NCBI RefSeq assembly: GCF_001423295.1
Contig: NZ_LMNG01000023.1
Location: 124,856-188,855 of the forward strand
Reading direction: 5' to 3'
From: Methylobacterium sp. Leaf112
Lineage (GTDB): Bacteria > Pseudomonadota > Alphaproteobacteria > Rhizobiales > Beijerinckiaceae
Length of the DNA: 64,000 nt
A program made the position numbers and the translations under genes. The first letter of the stretch is position 1. Every line of letters begins with the position of its first letter. The notes below the pieces were generated by a model, which was not told the origin of the DNA, made no database searches, and was given only the letters and a program-made list of their open reading frames with translations. Positions 15,279 through 25,747 of this stretch are shown here, piece by piece.

Positions 15279-16730
15279 CTACGGCATCACGGGCGGGTGG
15301 TAGGTCAGGGTGAAGGCCAATGCCCAGAGCAGGAACAGCACCACCGGGAGGTGGATGATGAGTTGCAGGAAGCTGAAGCCGACGATGTCGCGGGCCTTCA
15401 GGCCGAGGATGCCGAGCAGCGGCAGCATCCAGAACGGATTGATGAGGTTCGGCAGGGCTTCCGCCGCGTTGTAGACCATCACCGCCCAGCCGAGATGGAC
15501 CTGAAGTTCGTTGGCCGCCTGCATCACGTAGGGCGCTTCCAGGAGCCATTTTCCGCCGCCGGACGGCACGAAGAAGCCGAGCACCGCCGAGTAGACGCCC
15601 ATGGAGATGGGGAAGCTGCCCGTGGTGTTGAGGCTCACGAACGCGTGGGTGATGACGTCGGACACGGACGTGCCGGCCCCGTTCTTCGGGCCGGTAAGCA
15701 TGGCGCTGATGGCGGCATAGAACGGAAACTGGATCAGGACGGCGGCGGTGGCCGGCACGGCCTTGCCGACGGACTTCAGGAAGTTCTTCGGCCGCCAGTG
15801 CAGGAGCAGTCCGAGGGTGAGGAACAGGAAGTTGTAGGTGTTGAGGCTCGAGATCGCGGTGATCCAGGATTGCCGGGCGAATTCCTGCACGAGCCAGCCG
15901 ACCGCCAGCACCGCGAGGAGCAGGGTCAGGATCGGCGAATGCTCCAGCCACTCGCTCGGCTGGCTCGGACGCGTGGTGTCGGGCTTTTCGCGCGAGACAT
16001 CGACGCCCATGGATTCCGCGGTGACGGCATTGGCCGGCCCGGGTGCCGAGACGTAGGCGATGATGATGGAGATCACGAACAGGATCACGGCGATCAGCAT
16101 CGACTGCCACAGGAAGATGGTCTCGCTGAACGGGATCACGCCCGTGATGGCGAGGAGGTTCTTCGGCAGGCTCGCCGGGTTCGCCTGAAGCTGCGCCGCG
16201 GACGAACTGAGGCCCATGGCCCAGGTGGCACCGAGCCCCAGATAGGCGGCGGCACCCGCCGCGCGGTAATCCATCTTCAGGTCCGTGCGCCGCGCCAGCG
16301 CCCGAGCGAGGAGGCCGCCGAAGATCAGGCTCAGGCCCCAGCTGAGGAACGACGACAGCATGGTGGCCGCCGCCACCAGACCGACGGCGCCGCGACCGGA
16401 TTTCGGGATCGCCGCGAGGCGGTCGATCAGAGCCTGCACCGGAGGGGCGGTGGCCACGACGTAGCCGCCGATGGTGACGAAGGCCATCTGCATGGTGAAG
16501 GGGATCAGGCTCCAGAACCCGTCGCCGAAGCTTTTCGCGATGGCCGCCGGCGGGGCGCCGTTGGCCAGCGCGCCGAGCGCCACGATCACCACCGCGATGG
16601 CGACGAAGACGAACGCATCCGGAAACCACTTTTCCGCCCAAGCGGTGAAGCGGATCCCCAAGCGGGACAGCGCCCCCTCGGTGGCCGGGTCCCCCGTCGG
16701 GCCGGCGGGCGGGCGGGATGTGTTCGACAT
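15279..16730 (-). CDS. Short-chain fatty acid transporter, AtoE family
   Basis: AtoE-type carriers import short-chain fatty acids such as acetoacetate or butyrate. The 483-residue protein has about ten to twelve hydrophobic helices and family blocks FVTIGGYVVATAPP, SFLSWGLSLIFGGLLA and GFFVPSGGGKWLLEAPYV, the last one a hallmark of AtoE. The ATG at 16730 (MSNTSRPPAG) is preferred over a further upstream codon because the added 29 residues are not family-like. The pairing with the downstream CMD-family gene suggests a small catabolic unit. Its substrate is unknown; although malonate genes lie 9 kb away, nothing links them. Confidence 0.82.
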   Translation of the reverse strand: MSNTSRPPAGPTGDPATEGALSRLGIRFTAWAEKWFPDAFVFVAIAVVIVALGALANGAPPAAIAKSFGDGFWSLIPFTMQMAFVTIGGYVVATAPPVQALIDRLAAIPKSGRGAVGLVAAATMLSSFLSWGLSLIFGGLLARALARRTDLKMDYRAAGAAAYLGLGATWAMGLSSSAAQLQANPASLPKNLLAITGVIPFSETIFLWQSMLIAVILFVISIIIAYVSAPGPANAVTAESMGVDVSREKPDTTRPSQPSEWLEHSPILTLLLAVLAVGWLVQEFARQSWITAISSLNTYNFLFLTLGLLLHWRPKNFLKSVGKAVPATAAVLIQFPFYAAISAMLTGPKNGAGTSVSDVITHAFVSLNTTGSFPISMGVYSAVLGFFVPSGGGKWLLEAPYVMQAANELQVHLGWAVMVYNAAEALPNLINPFWMLPLLGILGLKARDIVGFSFLQLIIHLPVVLFLLWALAFTLTYHPPVMP

Positions 16731-16829
16731 GGGCGGAATTCCGTGGCGTTCGGAGCGGTGGCCGCATCTTGCGCAAACCACCGCTACGCTCAAGCGGGCG
16801 TCACCGGTGATGAACACGTTCGGCCCGAG

Positions 16830-17312
16830 ATGTCAGACGATCGCTCAGATCTTTGCGGTTCCTTCAAGATTGGAGGCCGAACATCGCTCGTGTGCAGCTT
16901 GGACCCGGGGCAATCGCCTCGGACGACGGGGGCGCCGGACCAGGGGGATGTGTTGGCCAAGGCTTCTCAGGGCGTCGATCTCGACCGCCTGATGGCGACC
17001 CGGCGTGGACCGCCTCCGTCCGTTCGTGACCTGACGACGGGAAACGATGCGGCACGGCCTGCTCCATCCGGCGGCCGTGCATTCGGCAGCGGAAGGGCCT
17101 GGCTCGCCGCGGCGTTGATCAACGTCGGCATCGTGCTCGTCGTGGCGCTGGGAGTGGTTCTCGGGCCGCCCCTCCTCGAATGTCGTCGCCAGGCCGAAAT
17201 CGGCTTCTTCGCCGGCGACAGCTTCCGGGGATGCCTCCACAAGGCGGCGACCCACCGTCTCGCTCGCCTGGAAAGCCAACTCCGAATGGCCGTACGCGAT
17301 TCGGGGCACTGA
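16830..17312 (+). CDS. Hypothetical single-pass membrane protein
   Basis: This frame from ATG 16830 encodes 160 residues with a disordered polar N-terminal half, one clear membrane helix (about residues 90-113, WLAAALINVGIVLVVALGVVL) and a short C-terminal domain containing Cys and many Arg/Leu. It is divergent from the AtoE-like gene. A later ATG at 16992 would give a 107-residue form that keeps the helix. No family recognised; coding status is moderately supported by the coherent membrane helix and the otherwise empty space. Confidence 0.5.
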   Translation: MSDDRSDLCGSFKIGGRTSLVCSLDPGQSPRTTGAPDQGDVLAKASQGVDLDRLMATRRGPPPSVRDLTTGNDAARPAPSGGRAFGSGRAWLAAALINVGIVLVVALGVVLGPPLLECRRQAEIGFFAGDSFRGCLHKAATHRLARLESQLRMAVRDSGH

Positions 17313-17413
17313 CGCGGTTCGATTTCCAGCGCGCGAAACCGCTTGAAACGAACCCGCGACGGGACTAACTAAAGCACATCAGTTCTGGTTGCAGTCTTGA
17401 GGCTGCGGTTCGG

Positions 17414-17443
17414 GAGTGGGCCCCACCGGGTCCGCTCTTTTTT
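17414..17443 (+). terminator. Hairpin with T6 tract in the rimP-nusA leader
   Basis: GAGTGGGCCC (17414-17423) and GGGTCCGCTC (17428-17437) pair through a CACC loop, allowing two G-T wobbles, and six T follow directly (17438-17443). This is a textbook intrinsic terminator placed 60 bp before the rimP start. It could end transcription from upstream or act as an attenuator within the rimP-nusA-infB leader. Similar short GC hairpins with a T run precede rimP in other alphaproteobacteria (from general knowledge; not checked here). Confidence 0.75.
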
Positions 17444-17502
17444 ATTGCCGCAAGCTCAGCGCCACCGGATCCCTTCGACCAAGGCCGGACTTTAAGCGCA
17501 GC

Positions 17503-18276
17503 ATGGCGGACTCTCCCGAAAAACGTCTGATCACCGAGACCGGCGTCGCCGCGCGCGTCGTCCAGGTCATCGAGGCTTCCATCGAAGGCTTGGGCTTTCG
17601 GGTGGTGCGGGTGCGGGTCTCGAGCGCCAACGGCTGCACGGTGCAGATCATGGCCGAGCGGCCGGACGGCACCATGTCGGTGGACGATTGCGAGGCGGTG
17701 AGCCGGGCGATCTCGCCGCTCCTCGACCTCGATGACCCCATCGGCAAGCCGTACTACCTCGAGATCTCCTCGCCGGGCATCGACCGTCCCCTGGTGCGGG
17801 CCGTCGATTTCGAGCGCTGGGCCGGCTACGAGGCAAAGATCGAGCTCGCCGTGCCCCTCGAGGGTCGCAAGCGGTTCCGTGGGATCATCCGCACGCCCAA
17901 TCCGGACGGGCTCACGGTGCCCATCGACCTGCCCGACGTGAAGGAAGGCCTGCCGAGCCGGATCGATCTGCCCTTGCGCGATCTCGGCGATGCCTATCTC
18001 GTCCTGACGGACGATCTGGTGCGTGAGTCCCTGCGCCGGGGCGGTGGCCCGCCGCCGATGCTGGACGACGAGGACGAGGACGAGGACGGCCCCGAGGCCG
18101 AGCCGGCGCCCCCCCTTAAGAAGAAGATTTCACGGCCGCTTAAGCCGAAGGCTTCGGCCCGGCCCAAGTCCGAGAAGATCGAAACCGAAGCGAGCCTCGC
18201 CATCAAGGCCCAGAACAAGGCCAAGCCCATCCGCACCAAGGCGGTCCGGGTGAAGGATGACGGCAAGCTTCACTAG
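17503..18276 (+). CDS. rimP: Ribosome maturation factor RimP
   Basis: RimP helps assemble the head of the 30S subunit and heads the nusA-infB operon. From ATG 17503 the protein has 257 residues. The N-terminal domain shows [11 protein letters not shown] and [36 protein letters not shown] is the diagnostic RimP block near residues 84-97. The core ends at about 180. A C-terminal extension follows: an acidic run of Asp/Glu (near 188-200) and a Lys/Pro-rich tail, longer than in E. coli RimP (about 150 residues). The upstream in-frame codons overlap the leader hairpin and were rejected. Confidence 0.95.
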   Translation: MADSPEKRLITETGVAARVVQVIEASIEGLGFRVVRVRVSSANGCTVQIMAERPDGTMSVDDCEAVSRAISPLLDLDDPIGKPYYLEISSPGIDRPLVRAVDFERWAGYEAKIELAVPLEGRKRFRGIIRTPNPDGLTVPIDLPDVKEGLPSRIDLPLRDLGDAYLVLTDDLVRESLRRGGGPPPMLDDEDEDEDGPEAEPAPPLKKKISRPLKPKASARPKSEKIETEASLAIKAQNKAKPIRTKAVRVKDDGKLH

Positions 18277-18348
18277 AAACGCCCGGATCGCGCTCGAACG
18301 CGCGACGCGATCACGAAAAAACCACGACGAAGAGAAGGACGAAAACCG

Positions 18349-19959
18349 ATGGCCGTCGTCAGCGCCAACAGGCTCGAACTCCTGCAGATCGCCGAAGCAG
18401 TCGCGCGCGAAAAGGTGATCGACCGCTCCATCGTCATAGACGCCATGGAGGAGGCCATCGCCAAGGCGGCCCGCTCGCGCTACGGCGCCGAGACGGACGT
18501 GCATGCCGAGATCGATCCGAAGACCGGCGCGCTCCGCCTGTCACGCCACCTCGTGGTGGTGGATCAGGTCGAGAACGACGCCCGCGAGGTCACCCTCGAT
18601 CAGGCCCGCCGCTACAACCCCGGCGCCCTCGTGGGCGACGTGATCTCCGACACTCTGCCGCCCTTCGATTTCGGCCGCGTCGCCGCCCAGTCGGCCAAGC
18701 AGGTCATCGTCCAGAAGGTACGCGACGCCGAGCGCGACCGTCAGTTCGACGAGTACAAGGACCGCATCGGCGAGGTCGTGAACGGCCTCGTGAAGCGCGT
18801 CGAGTACGGCAACGTCATCGTCGATCTCGGACGCGGCGAGGGCATCGTCCGCCGCGACGAGATGATTCCGCGCGAGACCTTCCGCCCCGGCGACCGAATC
18901 CGCTCCTACCTGTTCGACGTGCGCCGCGAGGTGCGTGGGCCGCAGATCTTCCTGTCGCGCTCGCATCCGCAGTTCATGGCCAAGCTCTTCGGCCAGGAGG
19001 TTCCGGAGATCTACGACGGTATCGTCGAGGTGAAAGCGGTGGCCCGCGATCCGGGCTCGCGCGCCAAGATCGCGGTGATCTCGCGCGATGGCTCCATCGA
19101 TCCGGTCGGCGCCTGCGTCGGCATGCGCGGTTCGCGCGTCCAGGCCGTCGTCGGCGAGCTTCAAGGTGAGAAGATCGACATCATTCCGTGGTCCGAGGAT
19201 CAGGCCACCTTCATCGTCAACGCGCTCCAGCCGGCCGAGGTCGTGAAGGTGGTGCTCGACGAGGAGGCCGACCGCATCGAGGTGGTGGTGCCGGACGACC
19301 AGCTTTCCCTGGCCATCGGACGCCGCGGCCAGAACGTGCGCCTCGCCTCGCAGCTCACCGGCTGGGATATCGACATCCTCACCGAGGCCGAGGAGTCGGA
19401 GCGCCGCCAGAAAGAGTTCGCCGAGCGCACCGCCATCTTCATGGAAGCCCTCGACGTCGACGAGACCGTCGGTCAGCTGCTGGCGGCCGAAGGGTTCCGC
19501 AACGTCGAGGAGATCGCCTACGTCGAACCCGGCGAACTCGCCAACATCCAGGGCCTCGACGAGGAAAGCGGCACCGAGATCCAGGCACGTGCGCAGGACC
19601 ACCTCGCCCGGATCGAATCGGAATTCGACGCCAAGCGCCAGGAGCTCGGCGTGCAGGACGAGTTGCGCGAGATCGACGGCATCACCACCCCGATGCTGGT
19701 GGCGCTCGGTGAGAACGACGTGAAGACCATCGAGGATCTCGCCGGCTGCGCCACGGACGATCTCGTCGGCTACACCGAGGGGCGCGGCCCCGAGGCGACG
19801 CGCCACGCCGGCTATCTCGATGGGTTCGAGGTTTCCCGCACGGAAGCAGAGGCCATGGTGATGGCGGCCCGCGTGCATGCCGGCTGGATCGAGGCGCCGA
19901 CGGAAGCCGCCGAAGCGGACGGTGCGGCCGAGGATGCCGAGGCGCCTGCCACCGCCTGA
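18349..19959 (+). CDS. nusA: Transcription termination/antitermination protein NusA
   Basis: NusA binds RNA polymerase and RNA to control pausing, termination and antitermination. The 536-residue protein has the N-terminal polymerase-binding domain ([17 protein letters not shown]), an S1 domain ([20 protein letters not shown]), and two KH domains with [14 protein letters not shown] and [13 protein letters not shown]. The C-terminus carries two acidic helix-hairpin-helix repeats ([34 protein letters not shown]), as in proteobacterial NusA, and ends in an Ala/Glu tail. A GAAGGA ribosome site precedes ATG 18349. Located 72 bp after rimP. Confidence 0.97.
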   Translation: MAVVSANRLELLQIAEAVAREKVIDRSIVIDAMEEAIAKAARSRYGAETDVHAEIDPKTGALRLSRHLVVVDQVENDAREVTLDQARRYNPGALVGDVISDTLPPFDFGRVAAQSAKQVIVQKVRDAERDRQFDEYKDRIGEVVNGLVKRVEYGNVIVDLGRGEGIVRRDEMIPRETFRPGDRIRSYLFDVRREVRGPQIFLSRSHPQFMAKLFGQEVPEIYDGIVEVKAVARDPGSRAKIAVISRDGSIDPVGACVGMRGSRVQAVVGELQGEKIDIIPWSEDQATFIVNALQPAEVVKVVLDEEADRIEVVVPDDQLSLAIGRRGQNVRLASQLTGWDIDILTEAEESERRQKEFAERTAIFMEALDVDETVGQLLAAEGFRNVEEIAYVEPGELANIQGLDEESGTEIQARAQDHLARIESEFDAKRQELGVQDELREIDGITTPMLVALGENDVKTIEDLAGCATDDLVGYTEGRGPEATRHAGYLDGFEVSRTEAEAMVMAARVHAGWIEAPTEAAEADGAAEDAEAPATA

Positions 19960-19981
19960 TCGCCGACACCTGAACATCGAG

Positions 19982-20015
19982 CGGAGGGAACCGGCGAGCC
20001 CGGCCCCTCCGTTTT
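19982..20015 (+). terminator. Terminator-like hairpin between nusA and ylxR
   Basis: CGGAGGG (19982-19988) pairs with CCCTCCG (20005-20011), with a further CCGG/CCGG pairing inside the loop, and TTTT follows (20012-20015). It lies 22 bp after the nusA stop and 30 bp before the ylxR start, so it probably gives partial read-through into ylxR-infB and lowers their level relative to nusA. Confidence 0.6.
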
Positions 20016-20045
20016 CGCATAAATCCCCCCGTCCCTCAGGATGCC

Positions 20046-20879
20046 ATGGCGCCCATCCCCGACGATCCCATGGCTGTCGATCCCGCGGCCGAGGCAACGG
20101 AGACGGAATTGAGCGCGTTGCTCGATGCCGGGCTCGGCCGTGGCCGCCAGGGCGCGGAGCGGAGCTGTATCGTCACCCGCACGAAGCGGCCGCCCGACGG
20201 GCTCATTCGATTCGTACTCTCGCCCGACGGTGAGGTGGTGGCCGATCTGCGGGCCAGGCTTCCCGGGCGAGGCGCGTGGCTCACGCCGACGCGCGCGGTG
20301 GTGATCGAAGCCTTGAAGAAACGCGCGTTCCAACGGGCGTTCAAGACCAAGGACGCTGCGGCACCGGCCGACCTCGCGGACCGAATCGCGGAAGGCCTCC
20401 GGGCAGATTTGCGTCAATCCCTGTCGCTCGCCAACAAGGCCGGCTGCGTGGTGGCGGGCTTCGCCAAGGTCGAGGCGGCCATCGGCGACAAGGCCGGCGT
20501 CGCGGCGGTGATCCAGGCGCACGACGGCAGCGCCGACGGCCGCCGGAAGATCGCGGCGGCATTGCACCGCCGCCATGGCGATGCCATATCCCGCATTCCC
20601 GTCATCGATAGCCTGTCCAATGAAGAATTGGGCGTGGCCTTGGGCCGGGATCATGTGATACATGCGGCTCTCGTCGCAGGAGTCGGGAGTTCCGGCTGCC
20701 TTGCGCGTTGGCGTCGGCTCCGTTCCTTCGAAGGTTTGGCGACGACGGCCGAGGAGGCCGGTTCCGCCCGTTATGGGCGAACCACTTCCGATCTGCACGA
20801 CGACGAAGTGACGGATTCGCCCGGCGCACAGCAGTTTGCCGGTTCTCGGGACGATGGAAACCCTCAGGGTTTGGACTGA
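20046..20879 (+). CDS. YlxR-type RNA-binding protein (DUF448) with L7Ae-like domain
   Basis: This gene sits in the conserved nusA-ylxR-infB position. The N-terminal part (about residues 38-90) is the DUF448/YlxR domain, with ERSCIVTRTKRPPDGLIRFV and LPGRGAWLTPTR. The middle (about 115-190) resembles the L7Ae-like fold that follows YlxR in alphaproteobacteria (SLSLANKAGCVVAGFAKVEAA). The last 80 residues are poorly conserved. The role is probably RNA binding in transcription/translation coupling; YlxR has been linked to RNase P in other bacteria. The stop at 20879 abuts the infB ATG at 20880. Confidence 0.82.
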   Translation: MAPIPDDPMAVDPAAEATETELSALLDAGLGRGRQGAERSCIVTRTKRPPDGLIRFVLSPDGEVVADLRARLPGRGAWLTPTRAVVIEALKKRAFQRAFKTKDAAAPADLADRIAEGLRADLRQSLSLANKAGCVVAGFAKVEAAIGDKAGVAAVIQAHDGSADGRRKIAAALHRRHGDAISRIPVIDSLSNEELGVALGRDHVIHAALVAGVGSSGCLARWRRLRSFEGLATTAEEAGSARYGRTTSDLHDDEVTDSPGAQQFAGSRDDGNPQGLD

Positions 20880-23816
20880 ATGAGCGATACGAACAATCCG
20901 GGCGACAAGACGCAGGCGAGACCCCCTTCGAAGCCGCTGTCCTTGAAGCGCCCGATCGAGCAGGGAACGGTGCGTCAGAGCTTCTCCCATGGCCGTACCA
21001 AGCAGGTCGTGGTCGAGACGGTGAAGCGTCGTGTGATCGGCGCGGCACCGGCCGCACCCGTACGGGAAACGACACCTGTCGCTCCGGCGACGCGCGTTGC
21101 GCCCCCTCCGCCCCCCGCAGCGCCCCGCCAGGCTCAGCGCTCGGCGTCGGGCGTCGTGCTGCGCACGCTGAGCGAGCAGGAGAGCAACGCCCGCGCGGCC
21201 GCCCTCGCCGATGCGAAGCGTCGCGAGGCCGAGGCCAAGCAACGTGCGGAGGCGGATGCCGCCGCCGAACGCGAACGCTTGGCCGTCGAGCAGCGCGAGC
21301 GTGAGGCCGCCGAAGCGCGCAAGCGCGACGAGGAAGCCCGTCGCCGTCAGGAAGAAGAGGCTCGCCTCGCCGCCGCCGAGGAAGCGCGCCGCGCGGCCGA
21401 CGAGGCCGCCAGGGAGGCTTCGAAGGAAGCCGCGAAGGCTGTCGCTGCCGACGACGCGGCGCCTGCACCGGCGCCCACCGTCTCCAAGACGGCGCCGATG
21501 CCGGCGGCCCCGACCATCGTTCGCACGCCGCCCGCGGCTCCGCGCGCGCCGGCGGCCCCTGCAGCCACCGCTGCGGCTCCGGTGCGTCCCGCCGCTGCAC
21601 CTGCAGCGCCTGCGTCACGTCCGCCCCTGACTGCGCGCCCGGCTTCCTCCGAGCCGCGCAAGACGATCACGGCGGACGTGCGCAAGCCGCGCGACCTCAA
21701 CTTCATGGCCCGCCCCGCCCCGGCCCCCGAGCCGGAGCCGACCACGCCGACGACGGCCACCGCCGCGCGTCCGGCCGGTGCTGCCACCACGGCCCGCACG
21801 CCGGGTCGTCCGCAGGCCGCCGAGGAGGAGAACGAGCAGAAGCGCGTGATCCGCCGTCCCGGCATGCCGCTCAAGATCATCACGCCGCCCAAGACCCCGA
21901 AGCAGCCGGGCGGCGACCGGAATCGCGGACGTCTCACCATAGCGACCGCGACTTCGGGCGAGGACGAGCGCACGCGCTCCGTCGCTTCGTTCCGCCGTCG
22001 CCAGCAGCGTATGAGCGGCAACCGTCACGTCGAGCAGAAAGAGAAGCTCTCGCGTGAGGTGACGATCCCGGAGACGATCACGATTCAGGAACTCGCCAAC
22101 CGCATGTCGGAGCGGGCCGTGGACGTGATCCGACTGCTGATGAAGCAGGGCGAGATCCACAAGATCACCGACGTGATCGACTCGGACTCAGCGCAGCTCA
22201 TCGCCGAGGAGCTCGGCCACACCGTGCGCCGCGTCGCGGAGTCGGACGTCGAGGAAGGCTTGTTCAGCGACGAGCCGGAACTGGAGGAGGATCTCGATCC
22301 CCGTCCCCCCGTCGTCACGATCATGGGTCACGTCGACCACGGCAAGACCTCGCTGCTCGATGCCATCCGCAAGACCACCGTGGTCTCGGGCGAGGCCGGC
22401 GGCATCACGCAGCACATCGGCGCCTACCAGGTCGCGGCCCCCAGCGGCGACATGGTGACGTTCATCGATACCCCCGGCCACGCGGCCTTCACCTCCATGC
22501 GCGCCCGTGGCGCCAAGGTGACGGACATCGTCGTGCTGGTGGTGGCGGCCGATGACGGCGTCATGCCCCAGACGGTGGAGGCCATCGCCCACGCCAAGGC
22601 GGCGGGCGTGCCCCTCATCCTGGCGATCAACAAGATCGACAAGCCCGAGGCGAACCCGCAGCGGGTCCGTACCGAGCTGTTGCAGCACGACATCCAGGTC
22701 GAGTCCATGGGCGGCGAGACCCTCGAATTCGAGGTCTCGGCCAAGACCGGCGACGGTCTCGAGGAACTGCTCGATGGTCTGCAGTTGCAGGCCGAGATCA
22801 TGAACCTGCGCGCCAACGAGACGCGCGACGGCGAGGGCACGGTCATCGAGGCCAAGCTCGATCGCGGTCGCGGCCCCGTGGCCACTGTCCTCGTGCAGCG
22901 CGGCACCCTGTTCACCGGCGACATCGTCGTGGCCGGCGCCGAGTGGGGTCGTGTTCGCGCCCTCATCGACGACAAGGGCGAGAACGTTCCCTACGCCGGT
23001 CCCTCGGTACCGGTGGAAGTGCTCGGCTTCAACGGAACGCCGGATGCGGGTGACCGTGTCGTGGTGGTGCCGAACGAGGCCCGTGCTCGCGAGGTCACCG
23101 AGTACCGTGCCCGTCAGAAGCGCGAGCGCATCGCAGCCCGCACGGGCGGCGCTAACCGTTCGCTCGTCGACATGATGCGCGACCTCAAGGAAGGCGCCGG
23201 CCGCAAGGAACTGGCGCTGGTCGTCAAGGGCGACGTGCAGGGTTCGGTGGAAGCCATCACGGGCGCCCTGGAGAAGCTCGGCAACGACGAGGTGTCGGCG
23301 CGCATCCTGCTCTCGGGTGTGGGCGGCATCACCGAGTCGGACATCACCCTGGCGGAGGCTTCCAAGGCCGTCGTCATCGGCTTCAACGTGCGGGCCCACA
23401 AGGAAGCGCGCGAGTCGGCCGAGAACAAGGGCGTCGAGATCCGCTACTACAACATCATCTACGACCTCGTGGACGACATCAAAGCGACCCTGTCGGGCAT
23501 GCTGCCCCCGACGCTCCGCGAAGAGCGCTTGGGCGAAGCCCAGATCCTGCAGATCTTCGACGTGTCGAAGGTCGGCAAGATCGCCGGTTGCCGCGTCACG
23601 GACGGCGTGGTCCAGCGTGGCGCCCACGTTCGCCTCATCCGCGATAGCGTGGTCATCCACGAGGGCAAGCTCTCGCAGCTCAAGCGCCTCAAGGACGACG
23701 CCAAGGAGGTCATCTCCGGCTACGAGTGCGGTATGTCCTTCGAGAACTTCCAGGACATGCGGGCCGGCGACACCATCGAGTGCTACCGGGTCGAGGAAAT
23801 CCGCCGCACGCTCTGA
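20880..23816 (+). CDS. infB: Translation initiation factor IF-2
   Basis: IF-2 is the GTPase that brings initiator tRNA to the 30S subunit and promotes 50S joining. The 978-residue protein has a long variable N-terminus: a basic start, a Glu/Arg/Ala coiled-coil stretch (about 100-185), then a Pro/Ala-rich linker. The IF2_N domain follows ([20 protein letters not shown]). The G domain shows G483-HVDHGKT (Lys489), [16 protein letters not shown], then domains II-IV, ending [18 protein letters not shown]. Length and order match alphaproteobacterial IF-2. The gene is directly joined to ylxR and ends before a strong terminator. Confidence 0.98.
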   Translation: MSDTNNPGDKTQARPPSKPLSLKRPIEQGTVRQSFSHGRTKQVVVETVKRRVIGAAPAAPVRETTPVAPATRVAPPPPPAAPRQAQRSASGVVLRTLSEQESNARAAALADAKRREAEAKQRAEADAAAERERLAVEQREREAAEARKRDEEARRRQEEEARLAAAEEARRAADEAAREASKEAAKAVAADDAAPAPAPTVSKTAPMPAAPTIVRTPPAAPRAPAAPAATAAAPVRPAAAPAAPASRPPLTARPASSEPRKTITADVRKPRDLNFMARPAPAPEPEPTTPTTATAARPAGAATTARTPGRPQAAEEENEQKRVIRRPGMPLKIITPPKTPKQPGGDRNRGRLTIATATSGEDERTRSVASFRRRQQRMSGNRHVEQKEKLSREVTIPETITIQELANRMSERAVDVIRLLMKQGEIHKITDVIDSDSAQLIAEELGHTVRRVAESDVEEGLFSDEPELEEDLDPRPPVVTIMGHVDHGKTSLLDAIRKTTVVSGEAGGITQHIGAYQVAAPSGDMVTFIDTPGHAAFTSMRARGAKVTDIVVLVVAADDGVMPQTVEAIAHAKAAGVPLILAINKIDKPEANPQRVRTELLQHDIQVESMGGETLEFEVSAKTGDGLEELLDGLQLQAEIMNLRANETRDGEGTVIEAKLDRGRGPVATVLVQRGTLFTGDIVVAGAEWGRVRALIDDKGENVPYAGPSVPVEVLGFNGTPDAGDRVVVVPNEARAREVTEYRARQKRERIAARTGGANRSLVDMMRDLKEGAGRKELALVVKGDVQGSVEAITGALEKLGNDEVSARILLSGVGGITESDITLAEASKAVVIGFNVRAHKEARESAENKGVEIRYYNIIYDLVDDIKATLSGMLPPTLREERLGEAQILQIFDVSKVGKIAGCRVTDGVVQRGAHVRLIRDSVVIHEGKLSQLKRLKDDAKEVISGYECGMSFENFQDMRAGDTIECYRVEEIRRTL

Positions 23817-23837
23817 GCGTACGGGCAGGATCCAGAC

Positions 23838-23871
23838 GAACAGGGCCGCGGCATCCGTCGCGGCCCTGTTC
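23838..23871 (+). terminator. Intrinsic terminator after infB
   Basis: A 13-bp inverted repeat (23838-23850 and 23859-23871, loop of 8 nt) lies 21 bp after the infB stop, followed by TCGTTT. It closes the rimP-infB transcript, so rbfA and truB must have their own promoter, unlike the usual arrangement where rbfA follows infB directly. Confidence 0.7.
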
Positions 23872-24126
23872 TCGTTTCCGGCCACAACGCGCGGCACGCG
23901 GGGTTCACCGGTCGGCAGCGGGTGTCCGTCGTTGCACCAGACGGGGATGATCGACCATGGCGGGGAATCGCGTCCCGCGCAGGCATGCCCTGGTCGCGAT
24001 GTCGGGCCTTAACCGCATCGTCGAGTTTGGCTGGGGGAAGGCACACGGCCCTCTCGTCGCTACAGGTGCGAGGCGGCTATATGGGCCGCGGAACGACCGG
24101 CATACGGCCCGGTCGAGGCGGGCACG
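23872..24126. other. Intergenic stretch between the infB terminator and the methyltransferase-like gene
   Basis: With the terminator, the gene-free stretch between infB and the next gene is 310 bp. No reading frame here shows family signatures or a convincing ribosome site. It must contain the promoter of the methyltransferase-like gene; I could not assign a clear -35/-10 pair. Confidence 0.4.
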
Positions 24127-25002
24127 ATGCTGAACTCATACGCCCTGCGACGGGCCCTGTCGGACAACAAGTACCGGAAGATCTTCGTCGAGCGGCTCAC
24201 CGAGCCCCTGCATCTGAACATCATTTCGGCGGGCGTGGCCCTGTTCGGCAGCTACCCGGCCAAGGTCGCCTTCGACCTCGTGGTGCGCCAGCAATACGCT
24301 TACCCGATCCTGTTCGCCGCGGAATCGGCAAAGAAGCTCGGCCTCAAGCGGATCGCGATCCTGGAGTTCGGCGTGGCCACGGGAGCGGGCCTCCTCAACA
24401 TGTGCGCGCTCGCGGCACGCACGGAAGCCGCGACGGGGGTGAGCATCGACGTCGTCGGCTTCGACACCGGCACCGGCATGCCCCCCGCCGTGGATCACCG
24501 CGACCTGCCGGAATATTTCCAGGAGGGCGATTATCCGATGGATTTCGAGGCCCTGCGCCGCGCCCTGCCTGAGCGCTGCCGCCTGCTCATCGGCGACGTC
24601 GCCGAGACGATCCCGGGCTACCTCGCCGGCGTCGGCCCCGACGCCCCCATCGGCTTCGTTTCGGTGGACGTGGACTATTACTCCTCGACGGTACGAACCC
24701 TGCCGGTGCTCGACGGTGCCCCCGACCGGTACCTGCCCATCGTGCCGGTCTACCTCGACGATGTCGCCATGGACGGCTGCAATCCGTGGAACGGCGAGCT
24801 GCTGGCGGTGGCCGAGTTCAACGCAGCCCACCCCATGCGGAAGATCGCGCCGTTCAACCTCCTGCGGTCGAAGCGCATCTTCAAAAACGCGCAATGGATC
24901 GACCGGATGTTCGCCGCGCACATTCACGACCACCCGGCCCGTACCCCGGCGACGGCGAAACGCGCACAACAGGCCTATATCCGGAACGAGTATTTGGGCT
25001 AA
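24127..25002 (+). CDS. Class I SAM-dependent methyltransferase-like protein
   Basis: The 291-residue protein has a Rossmann-type motif [12 protein letters not shown] (residues 78-88), followed by GFDTGTGMP (111-119) where Asp113 would bind the SAM ribose. [12 protein letters not shown] and VYLDDV further on resemble the acidic metal-binding region of TylF/macrocin-type O-methyltransferases. The substrate cannot be told. It occupies the space between infB and rbfA, which are normally adjacent, and is isolated from them by the infB terminator. Base composition looks like its neighbours, so recent transfer is not evident. Confidence 0.6.
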   Translation: MLNSYALRRALSDNKYRKIFVERLTEPLHLNIISAGVALFGSYPAKVAFDLVVRQQYAYPILFAAESAKKLGLKRIAILEFGVATGAGLLNMCALAARTEAATGVSIDVVGFDTGTGMPPAVDHRDLPEYFQEGDYPMDFEALRRALPERCRLLIGDVAETIPGYLAGVGPDAPIGFVSVDVDYYSSTVRTLPVLDGAPDRYLPIVPVYLDDVAMDGCNPWNGELLAVAEFNAAHPMRKIAPFNLLRSKRIFKNAQWIDRMFAAHIHDHPARTPATAKRAQQAYIRNEYLG

Positions 25003-25178
25003 GAGAGGCCCCTTCGACATCCGCTTCGGTCTGGCCGGCTTCCGTTTTCCAAGCGGCGGCGGATCGATGCTCCGTATCAGTGACGGACCGATGGCGGTCT
25101 TCCCCTCGAGCTCCGTCCGCCGGGCGGTGGGGGGCGGGTCGCCAACCCTCCGTTCCGACAAGACGATCAGAACCGTTC

Positions 25179-25607
25179 ATGGCTCAGAGACAGACCCCGA
25201 CCGGACCGAGGCAGCGCCAGCAGCGCGTGGCCGAGCTCGTCCGCCACGCCATCGCGGAGGTGCTCCAGCGCGGCGACATCCAGGATCCGGTGCTGAGCGC
25301 GCACGTCATCACCGTGCCGGAGGTCCGCATGTCGACGGACCTGAAGCTCGCCACGGCCTACATCATGCCGCTCGGCGGCCAGAACGAAGCACCGGTGATC
25401 GCCGCCCTGGAGCGCAACAAGAAGGCCCTGCGCCAGGAGGTGGCCCGCCGGGTGAACCTCAAGTTCGCGCCCGACCTGCGCTTCTTACGCGATGCGACCT
25501 TCGACGAGGCCGACCGGATCGACGCCCTCCTGCGCACGGACAAGGTCCGGCGCGACCTCGACGCGCAGAAGTCCAACGAGGACGGACCGGACCCGGAGGC
25601 GGCCTGA
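25179..25607 (+). CDS. rbfA: Ribosome-binding factor A
   Basis: RbfA is a KH-fold protein that matures the 30S subunit and is needed in the cold. From ATG 25179 it has 142 residues. Family features are [17 protein letters not shown], then [21 protein letters not shown] and [21 protein letters not shown] (each cited in part). The C-terminal 15 residues are acidic. The start is set by the family N-terminus (RQRQQRV) and length; longer upstream translation overlaps the preceding gene. truB follows after 140 bp. Confidence 0.94.
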   Translation: MAQRQTPTGPRQRQQRVAELVRHAIAEVLQRGDIQDPVLSAHVITVPEVRMSTDLKLATAYIMPLGGQNEAPVIAALERNKKALRQEVARRVNLKFAPDLRFLRDATFDEADRIDALLRTDKVRRDLDAQKSNEDGPDPEAA

Positions 25608-25747
25608 TAGTTCCGTCGGTGTCCCGAAGCGGACCCCGAACGTACGACCAGGGGACGCCGTAGCATTCCCGCGCCGATCTTTTTTCCAGACACCAAGACC
25701 GGACGGCCCTGGCCCCGCGTGCGCCCCGTCCCTCGACCGAGGACAGC

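Noticed and set aside
15279..16730. AtoE-like protein as the malonate carrier for MdcA
   Set aside because: It lies 9 kb away in a different unit with a CMD-family gene, and AtoE substrates are monocarboxylates.
14701..16776. A 691-codon minus-strand frame suggesting a fusion protein
   Set aside because: Only the last 189 codons (CMD family) are real; the upstream part is an out-of-frame reading of the AtoE-like carrier gene.
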